DNA of 64,000 nt from Geothrix fermentans DSM 14018. Its GTDB lineage: Bacteria > Acidobacteriota > Holophagae > Holophagales > Holophagaceae. The stretch lies in contig NZ_AUAU01000016.1 of NCBI RefSeq assembly GCF_000428885.1, positions 1 to 64,000 of the forward strand, read 5' to 3'. Positions 58,126 through 64,000 of the stretch are shown here, piece after piece (the first letter of the stretch is position 1; each line of letters begins with the position of its first letter). Under the pieces are notes generated by a model, which saw only the letters and a program-made list of their open reading frames with translations, searched no databases and was not told where the DNA came from. The position numbers and the translations under genes were made by a program.

Positions 58126-59040
58126 GTGCGACCCTTCACCCGCCTGATGACCGCCGAAGGCCTGAAATTGCGCCGCTCCCCGGCCCTTCGCCTGGTCTGG
58201 CTGCTCCCGCTCCTGTTCATCCTCGTGGAGGGGTTCTTCATCGAGCGCCCGTTCCTGAGCCTCCGGACCCTGACGCCGAAGGCCCAAACCACCTGGGACC
58301 TGCTGCAGGTCAAGATGGTGGTGGCCCTGTGGGGCGGGTTCTTCCACCCCCTGATGCTGGCCATCCTCCCGGCCCTGATCTTCAGACCCGAGCACCGGTT
58401 CAAGACCTGGCGTCACCTGCACGCCATGCCCCTGGCCCGCCGCGGCATCTTCCTGGCGAAGGCCATCTACACGCTGCTGCTGAGCGCGGCCCTGCTGATC
58501 CTCATCGGTCTGCTGCTCGCGGTGGAGCGGAAGTTCATGGGATGGATGAACCCCCTGTTGGCCTTCCCCTTGCACGGGCTGCAGGTGGCGAAAACGCTTG
58601 GCTGGTTGTGGCTGGGCAGCCTGCCCGTGATGGCCATCTATCTGTGGGTCTCGGACCGCATCAACAGCCTGGCGGTGCCTGTGGTCTTCGGCCTGGTGGG
58701 CCTGCTGCTCACCATCGCCCTCACCGGCCAGGAGCTGCCCCAGCCCTGGCGCCGCGACCTCATCCCATGGGTGCTGCCCTATGCCGCGGCAGAGCAGGTG
58801 ATCCACCAGGGGCCCGCCCAGCAGGAGGGGCACATGGCACTGAAGGAGTTCCAGCCGGAGCCCAACGTGCTGCGCCTCCCCAGCGGGAAGAAGATCCGCA
58901 CCTGGCAGAACGTCCCCGATGAGGTGCTGTTCCCTCCGCCGCCGCCGACACCCGCCTGGCTGTTGGCTGCGTTCAGCCTGGGTGCCGGCGTGCTGCTCCT
59001 CGGCCTCGGCTATGCAGACGCCGGACGGAACCGGGTCTGA
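58126..59040 (+). CDS. ABC-2 type permease subunit 2
   Basis: A 304-residue membrane protein resembling the preceding permease in its first part (MTAEGLKLRRSPALRLVWLLPLLF) and with a conserved PEHRFKTWRHLHAMPLARRGIFLAK loop. Between its last two helices there is a hydrophilic stretch (about residues 222-272). GTG start with GAGGAG before it. With the ATPase and first permease it makes a complete exporter with two different membrane subunits. Confidence 0.8.
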   Translation: MRPFTRLMTAEGLKLRRSPALRLVWLLPLLFILVEGFFIERPFLSLRTLTPKAQTTWDLLQVKMVVALWGGFFHPLMLAILPALIFRPEHRFKTWRHLHAMPLARRGIFLAKAIYTLLLSAALLILIGLLLAVERKFMGWMNPLLAFPLHGLQVAKTLGWLWLGSLPVMAIYLWVSDRINSLAVPVVFGLVGLLLTIALTGQELPQPWRRDLIPWVLPYAAAEQVIHQGPAQQEGHMALKEFQPEPNVLRLPSGKKIRTWQNVPDEVLFPPPPPTPAWLLAAFSLGAGVLLLGLGYADAGRNRV

Positions 59041-59070
59041 CCGGTCACATCCTCCGGGCTGGGCTCCGGC

Positions 59071-59520
59071 TCAGTGCAGCCGTTCCAATTCCTGTCCGGC
59101 CTGGTTGGTCTTGTAGGCGGTAGCCCCGTTCAGATGGGTGTCCTTGACCGTCAGGGTGTAGGTCAGGCCGCTGGCATCCACCACCAGGTTGTAATCCATC
59201 TTGCTGTTCCCCTGGGGCACGAAGGTCGGGAGGAGGGTCGGGCCGCTGGCGGCGCTGCCGTCGGCCTTCCAGTCGTAGGTGCCGGCCACGGCGTAGATGC
59301 CCGACTCGGCCCGGCGGTTCTCAAGGGACATCTGGAGGGTCTTGGTGTTGGCCATGGCGTCGCCGATGACCCGGGCCCGGCGCCGCTGCCCCATGTAGCT
59401 GGGGATGGCGATGGCGCTGAGGATGCCGATGATGGCCAGCACCAGCAGCAATTCGACCATGGAAAAACCGCGGGCCGAACGAGGGGAGCGACGCGAGAGT
59501 CGGGACAATAAGCCGGACAT
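59071..59520 (-). CDS. Type IV prepilin-like protein
   Basis: A 149-residue prepilin: a 21-residue basic leader ending RSARG, the mature start FSMVELLLVLAIIGILSAIA with Glu5, and a globular domain containing YAVAGTYDWKADG. It is encoded directly after pilC on the same strand, so it is likely a minor pilin or alternative major pilin of this system. GGAGG four to five bases before the ATG fixes the start. It converges with the ABC permease gene. Confidence 0.86.
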   Translation of the reverse strand: MSGLLSRLSRRSPRSARGFSMVELLLVLAIIGILSAIAIPSYMGQRRRARVIGDAMANTKTLQMSLENRRAESGIYAVAGTYDWKADGSAASGPTLLPTFVPQGNSKMDYNLVVDASGLTYTLTVKDTHLNGATAYKTNQAGQELERLH

Positions 59521-59569
59521 GGAACCTCCATTGGTTCTGGATCGGATGCAAGGGCCGTGCGAACCCAGG

Positions 59570-60772
59570 TCAATCCTTCCCGAACACATTGGCCAGGTTG
59601 AAGATGGGCAGGTACATGGCGACCACGATGAAGCCGATGATGCCGCCGAGCATGGCGATCATGATGGGTTCCATGAGGCTGGTGAGATTGGCCACGGCGT
59701 TGTCCACCTCGTCCTCGTAGAAATCGGCCACCTTGGCCAGCATGGCATCCAGGGCGCCCGTGGCCTCGCCCACGCCCACCATCTGCACCACCATGGGCGG
59801 GAAGACCTTGGTCTCCGCCAGGGGCGTGGCGATGTTGCGGCCCTGCTCCACGGCATCCTTGGACTTGAGGATGGCGTTCTGGATGACCATGTTGCCGGCG
59901 GTGCGGGCTGTGATGTCCATGCCTTCGAGGATGGGCACGCCGGAGCTGATGAGGGTGCCGAGGGTGCGGCAGAAGCGGGCCACGGCGGTCTTGCGGAGGA
60001 CATCGCCGATGATGGGGATCTTCAGCATGAGCGAATCGATCTGGAGGCGGCCCGCGGGCGTCTTGTAGTACTGGCGCAGGCCCACCACGATGAGCGCGAT
60101 GGCGATGATGATGATCCAGCTGTAGTTGATGAGTATGCTGGAGAGGGCCATACAGACCAGGGTGGGGAAGGGCAGCTTGCTGCCCAGGCCGTCATACATG
60201 GCCGAGAACACGGGGATGACCTTCACCATGATGATCACCACCACGGCGATGGCGATGGTGATGACGGCCACGGGGTAGGTCATGGCACCCTTCACCTTGG
60301 CGGTCAACTTCACGGCCTTCTCGATGTAGCCCGAGAGGCGCTGGAGGATGACGTCCAGGATGCCGCCGCTCTCGCCGGCGCCCACCATGTTCACGTAGAG
60401 GTCGTCGAAGGCCTTGGGGTGCTTGGAGAGGGCCGCCTGGAGGGTGAGGCCCTTCTCCACATCCAGCCGTACGGCCTCGATGATCTTCTGGAAGCCCTTG
60501 TCCTGCTGCTGGGCACCCAGGATCTCCAGGCACTGCACCAGGGGCAGGCCCGCATCGATCATCACGCTGAACTGCCGGGTGAAGATGGCCAGTTCCTTGG
60601 GTTTCACCTTGCCGAAGGACTTGGTGCCCTTGGCGGCCATGGCGCTGATGGACGTGACCTCGATGCCGTTGCGCTTGAGGGTGGCCGTGGCGGCATCCCG
60701 GGAGTCGGACACCAGGACGCCCTCCTGGGCCTCCCCCAGACGGTTCTTGCCTTTCCAGGCGTATGCGGGCAT
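59570..60772 (-). CDS. pilC: Type IV pilus inner-membrane platform protein PilC
   Basis: A 400-residue GspF/PilC protein with two T2SSF domains (about residues 65-190 and 268-390), each followed by membrane helices, three in all. The segments FTRQFSVMIDAGLPLVQCL and FCRTLGTLISSGVPILEGM start the two repeats. It is the platform on which PilB and PilT act. It lies between pilT and the prepilin gene. Confidence 0.94.
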   Translation of the reverse strand: MPAYAWKGKNRLGEAQEGVLVSDSRDAATATLKRNGIEVTSISAMAAKGTKSFGKVKPKELAIFTRQFSVMIDAGLPLVQCLEILGAQQQDKGFQKIIEAVRLDVEKGLTLQAALSKHPKAFDDLYVNMVGAGESGGILDVILQRLSGYIEKAVKLTAKVKGAMTYPVAVITIAIAVVVIIMVKVIPVFSAMYDGLGSKLPFPTLVCMALSSILINYSWIIIIAIALIVVGLRQYYKTPAGRLQIDSLMLKIPIIGDVLRKTAVARFCRTLGTLISSGVPILEGMDITARTAGNMVIQNAILKSKDAVEQGRNIATPLAETKVFPPMVVQMVGVGEATGALDAMLAKVADFYEDEVDNAVANLTSLMEPIMIAMLGGIIGFIVVAMYLPIFNLANVFGKD

Positions 60773-60861
60773 GCGGACCTCGGCGAGCTAGGAACGGTGG
60801 TGAACCCAGGATAGGCAGGAATGGATCAGTGGTGAAGACCTAATGGGTCGAGCAGAAAGGT

Positions 60862-62052
60862 TTAGGTGTACTTGATGTTGGGGTTCCGTCCGCCCAGGGC
60901 GGGGTTGCTGGTGGTGGCGGACTGGGCGGCGGCGGCGGCCCGGCCGCCGGCGGCGCCCACACCCACGCCCCGGTTGATGAGCTCCCGCAGCTCATCGGTG
61001 TTGGAGGAGTACTCGAAGGCCTGCTCCTGGGTGATCTCCTTGCGGAGCACCAGGTCCGAGAGGCTCTGGTTGAAGGTCTGCATGCCGTACTTGGACTGGC
61101 CGGACTGCATGGTGCCGTAGATCTGGTGGATCTTGTCCTCGCGGATGAGGTTCCGGATGGCGGAGTTGGGGATCATGATCTCCAGGGCCAGGGCCCGGCC
61201 CTTGCCGCTGGCCTTGGGGATGAGGCTCTGGCAGATGACGCCTTCCAGCACCAGGGAGAGCTGGGCGCGGATCTGGGCCTGCTGGTGGCTGGGGAACACG
61301 TCCACGATGCGGTTGATGGTCTGCACCGTGCTGTTGGTGTGCAGGGTGCCGAAGGTGAGGTGGCCCGTCTCGGCGATGGTGAGGGCCGATTCGATGGTCT
61401 CCAGGTCGCGCATCTCGCCCACCAGCACCACGTCGGGATCCTGGCGCAGGGCCGAGCGCAGGGCCTTCTTGAAGCTGTGGGTGTCCGCGTGGATCTCCCG
61501 CTGGTTCACCAGGGCGCGCTTGTGCTTGTGGACGTATTCCACCGGATCCTCGATGGTGAGGATGTGCACGGGCTCCTCGGTGTTGATCTTGTCGATCATG
61601 GCGGCCAGCGTCGTGGATTTGCCGGAGCCCGTCACCCCGGTCACCAGTACCAGGCCCCGCGGCTTGTCGCAGAGGGCCTGGACCGAGGGGGGCAGGCCCA
61701 GCAGGTCGAAGCTGCGGATGTTCTCGGGGATGGTGCGGAACACGCCCGCCGTGGCGCCCCGCTGGTTGAAGACGTTGGCGCGGAAGCGGGCCACGCCCTG
61801 GAGGCCGAAGGAGAAGTCCACCTCCAGGTCCTCCTCCAGGCGGTGCTTCTGCTGGTCCGTCATGACGCCGTAGCAGAGCCAGCGGGTCTGGGAGGCATCC
61901 ATGGGCGGCAGCTTGAGGGGCACCATGCGCCCGTCGATGCGGATCTGCGGCGCGGACTCCGTGGTGATGTGGAGGTCCGTGCCCCCGTACTCCACCATCG
62001 TCTTGAGCAGCTGCTGCAGCGGAGCTACGTAGTTGGAACCGATCTCGCTCAT
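60862..62052 (-). CDS. pilT: Twitching motility retraction ATPase PilT
   Basis: A 396-residue hexameric ATPase that depolymerises pili. Walker A GVTGSGKSTT (about residues 137-146), Asp box, His box (ETGHLTFGTLHTNS) and the PilT-specific AIRNLIRE motif are all present. A Gly/Ala-rich tail of about 35 residues follows the usual end. The GAGG site precedes the ATG. The left end of GxxExxY element B lies 27 bases before this start, between pilB and pilT. Confidence 0.95.
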   Translation of the reverse strand: MSEIGSNYVAPLQQLLKTMVEYGGTDLHITTESAPQIRIDGRMVPLKLPPMDASQTRWLCYGVMTDQQKHRLEEDLEVDFSFGLQGVARFRANVFNQRGATAGVFRTIPENIRSFDLLGLPPSVQALCDKPRGLVLVTGVTGSGKSTTLAAMIDKINTEEPVHILTIEDPVEYVHKHKRALVNQREIHADTHSFKKALRSALRQDPDVVLVGEMRDLETIESALTIAETGHLTFGTLHTNSTVQTINRIVDVFPSHQQAQIRAQLSLVLEGVICQSLIPKASGKGRALALEIMIPNSAIRNLIREDKIHQIYGTMQSGQSKYGMQTFNQSLSDLVLRKEITQEQAFEYSSNTDELRELINRGVGVGAAGGRAAAAAQSATTSNPALGGRNPNIKYT

Positions 62053-62078
62053 TTGAACCTCAGGAAAGGCAACTGCTT

Positions 62079-62563
62079 GGACAGGATTAACAGGATGAAA
62101 GGCAGGATTGACAGGATTAAGGCTGGCGCGGGGATCGGAATTTCTTTTTGATCTGGAGGCTTCGGGCGCCGAAATTCAGCAGCAAGGCCCGTTCCAGGCC
62201 CGTGGCAGTCAGATAATTGACGACCTGAACTTCGTGCTCGGGGAGGATGGTCTGCACCGCCTTCAATTCGAGGATCAGCACACCTGCGACCAGGAGGTCC
62301 GCCCGGTACACCCCCACCAGTTCGTCCCGATAGCGAACCTCAAGTTTCACTTCTCGCTCAAACGGGATGCCCTCCAAAGCCATCTCAAGGGCCAGGGCAT
62401 TCTGGTAGACCGCTTCGCTGAAGCCAGAGCCCAATGAGGAGTGCACCCGCATCGCCGCTCCGATCACCCGGCCTGACAATTCATCCTCAGCGGATTCGTC
62501 TCCCATCAGGCAATCCTTCTTTTAAATCCTGTTAATCCAGCTTTCAATCCTGTTAATCCTGTC
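62079..62563. mobile_element. GxxExxY element B with terminal inverted repeats
   Basis: The left end (62079-62119) and right end (62523-62563) are about 40-base imperfect inverted repeats, each with two GGATTAACAGGATT-type units and a GAAAG spacer; the outer 17 bases GACAGGATTAACAGGAT are identical. They enclose one leftward gene, the GxxExxY protein, whose stop codon lies inside the left repeat. The element occupies the whole pilB-pilT gap. Same end type as repeat elements C and D. Confidence 0.65.
62117..62506 (-). CDS. GxxExxY protein (PD-(D/E)XK nuclease-like), element-borne
   Basis: A 129-residue homologue, though distant, of the protein at 7257-7691. The signature is G28-F-S-E31-A-V-Y34, and the nuclease-like residues are Asp70 (YRAD), Glu80-Leu-Lys82 (LILELK) and Gln94. 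GAAGGA seven bases upstream of the ATG is a good ribosome-binding site. The stop TAA is part of the left inverted repeat. The biochemical role of the family is unknown. Confidence 0.85.
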   Translation of the reverse strand: MGDESAEDELSGRVIGAAMRVHSSLGSGFSEAVYQNALALEMALEGIPFEREVKLEVRYRDELVGVYRADLLVAGVLILELKAVQTILPEHEVQVVNYLTATGLERALLLNFGARSLQIKKKFRSPRQP

Positions 62564-62589
62564 AAAGAACCCGCCGTGTGGGTCGGCGC

Positions 62590-64000
62590 CTACAACACGG
62601 TTTCGCGGATGATCTCTTCGATGGTGGTGACGCCGTCGAGCACCTTGCGGCAGCCGGAGCGGCGGAGGGTGATCATGCCCTCCTTCTGGCCCTGCTCACG
62701 CAGCTCGATGGCGGAGGCGCCCGTGAGGATCATGTCCTTGAGGGTCTCGGACATCTCCAGCACTTCGTAGAGGCCCACGCGGCCCTTGTAGCCGCGCTTG
62801 TTGCAGACATCGCAGCCCACGGGTTTGTAGAAGGTGATGCCCCGCTGGATCTCCTCGGGGGTGAACCCCACTTCGCGGAGGGCCTCCTCGGGCTGGTGGT
62901 GGGTGTCCACCGCCTTGCAGCTGGCGCACAGGCGGCGCACGAGGCGCTGGGCGCAGATGATGTTCACCGAGGTGGCCACCAGGAACGGCTCCACGCCCAT
63001 GTTCATGAGGCGGTTGATGGTGCTGGGGGCATCGTTGGTGTGGAGGGTGGAGAGCACCAGGTGGCCCGTGAGGGAGGCCTTGATGGCGATCTCGGCGGTC
63101 TCGAAGTCCCGGATCTCGCCCACGAGGATGATGTTCGGGTCCTGCCGGAGGAAGGAGCGCAGCGCGGCGGCGAAGTTGAGGCCGATCTGCTCCTTCATCT
63201 GCACCTGGTTGATGCCGGGGAAGTTGAACTCGACGGGATCCTCGGCGGTGAGGATGTTGGTGTCCACGGTGTTGAGCTTGGCGATGGAGGAATACAGGGT
63301 GTTCGTCTTGCCCGACCCCGTGGGCCCCGTCACCAGCACCATGCCGTAGGGCTTGGAGATCTGGCGGTCCCAGCGCTCCAGGCTCTCGGGCTCGAAGCCG
63401 AGCTTGGTGAGGTCGAGCATGAGCTTGTCGCTGTCCAGCAGCCGCAGCACGATCTTCTCGCCGAAGAGGGTGGGCAGGATGCTCACGCGGTAGTCGATGA
63501 CCTTCTGCCGACCGCCCATGTTCACCCGCAGCTTGATGCGGCCATCCTGGGGCAGGCGCTTCTCCGCGATGTTGAGCTTGGCCAGGATCTTCACGCGGGA
63601 GGTGAGGGGATCCTTCAGCTTGAGGTTGGGCCGCATGACCTCCTGGAGGATGCCGTCGATGCGGAACCGGATGCGGTAGTTCTTCTCGTAGGGCTCGATG
63701 TGGATGTCGGAGGCGCCTTTCTTGATGGCGTCGATGAGCACCATGTTCACGAGCTTCACCACCGGCGCGTCTTCACTGCCCTTCTTCAGGGCACCGACGT
63801 TGATGCTCTCCTCGTCGTCGTCCGTGGTTTCGTATTCGGCGTCGGCATCCAGCTCCTGCTCCAGATCCTGGAGGTCGAAGTGCTCGTCCTGCTCGTTGAA
63901 CGGCTTCCCGCCGCTGGTGTCCGTGGGTCCGGCCGCCGGCACGCCGCCACCCATGGTGGTCCGGGCGCCCTGGTTGTCCGCCAGGCGCACGCCGCTGGAG
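62590..64000 (-). CDS. pilB: Type IV pilus extension ATPase PilB (5' end outside window)
   Basis: At least 470 residues of the pilus assembly motor; the N-terminal MshEN region runs off the window. Seen are the N2 domain (GASDIHIEPYEKNYRIRFRIDG), Walker [11 protein letters not shown], Walker B (VGEIRDFETAE), and the tetracysteine zinc motif (CASCKAV, CDVCNKRG) typical of PilB/GspE. An acidic Asp/Glu-rich linker precedes the N2 domain (about 30 residues into the visible part). It heads the leftward pilB-pilT-pilC-prepilin run. Confidence 0.93.
   Translation of the reverse strand, partial: SSGVRLADNQGARTTMGGGVPAAGPTDTSGGKPFNEQDEHFDLQDLEQELDADAEYETTDDDEESINVGALKKGSEDAPVVKLVNMVLIDAIKKGASDIHIEPYEKNYRIRFRIDGILQEVMRPNLKLKDPLTSRVKILAKLNIAEKRLPQDGRIKLRVNMGGRQKVIDYRVSILPTLFGEKIVLRLLDSDKLMLDLTKLGFEPESLERWDRQISKPYGMVLVTGPTGSGKTNTLYSSIAKLNTVDTNILTAEDPVEFNFPGINQVQMKEQIGLNFAAALRSFLRQDPNIILVGEIRDFETAEIAIKASLTGHLVLSTLHTNDAPSTINRLMNMGVEPFLVATSVNIICAQRLVRRLCASCKAVDTHHQPEEALREVGFTPEEIQRGITFYKPVGCDVCNKRGYKGRVGLYEVLEMSETLKDMILTGASAIELREQGQKEGMITLRRSGCRKVLDGVTTIEEIIRETVL

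Noticed and set aside
60773-60861. A tRNA or small RNA gene between pilC and pilT
   Set aside because: No cloverleaf, no conserved TTC or CCA elements and no terminator-like hairpin could be found by eye.

Overview
The window is about 64 kb of very GC-rich bacterial chromosome. Gram-negative envelope genes (a heptose epimerase and two glycosyltransferases), a type IV pilus cluster, an 11-subunit complex I, a 2-oxoacid:ferredoxin oxidoreductase and SpoIIE/STAS signalling genes together suggest an anaerobic or facultative member of the Acidobacteriota, perhaps of the Holophaga/Geothrix type. That placement is inference from gene content; there is no rRNA gene in the window. Coding density is high, many genes overlap by 1-4 bases, and no tRNA or CRISPR array was seen.

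Layout. 1-4.1 kb: an IS481-type insertion end, then a leftward fabG and HAMP/SpoIIE phosphatase pair and an alpha/beta hydrolase. 4.2-9.3 kb: a rightward marR-tolC-emrA-emrB efflux operon, interrupted by a GxxExxY gene with terminal inverted repeats. 9.3-18.4 kb: a small membrane cytochrome, a ferritin-like protein, korAB, fabD, plsX, rpmF, a DUF177 gene, a prepilin-like gene and a PilR-like sigma-54 activator. 18.4-23.5 kb: rightward envelope genes (GT4, GT9, DUF1573, EamA, hldD). 23.6-26.3 kb: a leftward uncharacterised gene with weak RelA/SpoT resemblance, then STAS, then a REC-SpoIIE phosphatase. 26.4-28.3 kb: membrane-sector ATP synthase genes only (atpZ, atpI, atpB, atpE). 28.5-39.4 kb: nuoABCDHIJKLMN without nuoE, nuoF or nuoG. 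39.5-50.2 kb: a GspE/PilB-type ATPase, a Ser/Thr kinase, a FUSC/ABC exporter pair and a small Dpp-like importer module. 50.2-54 kb: a cysteine desulfidase-family protein, Bcp, fabI and a Phd/ParE toxin-antitoxin pair, among palindromic repeat elements. 54.5-59 kb: a TPR protein, the major pilin with a sigma-54 promoter, and a three-gene ABC transporter. 59-64 kb: a leftward pilB-pilT-pilC-prepilin cluster, again carrying a GxxExxY gene with inverted repeats.

The most unusual thing in the window is a scattered set of palindromic elements built from short tandem units (CACCAAGA, CACAGAG, GGATTAACA, ATTTCAGTG types). Two of them carry genes for GxxExxY proteins with an intact-looking PD-(D/E)XK nuclease signature. 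At least six others are gene-less hairpins or near-identical inverted copies. This is what one would expect of an element family with self-contained members carrying a nuclease-like gene and non-coding derivatives. Mobility is inferred, not shown.

How the genes fit together: KorAB would produce reduced ferredoxin, and the complex I lacking an NADH-oxidising module could accept electrons from such a carrier and drive the ATP synthase whose membrane sector lies beside it. The PilR-like regulator and the sigma-54-type site in front of the major pilin point to regulated pilus synthesis.
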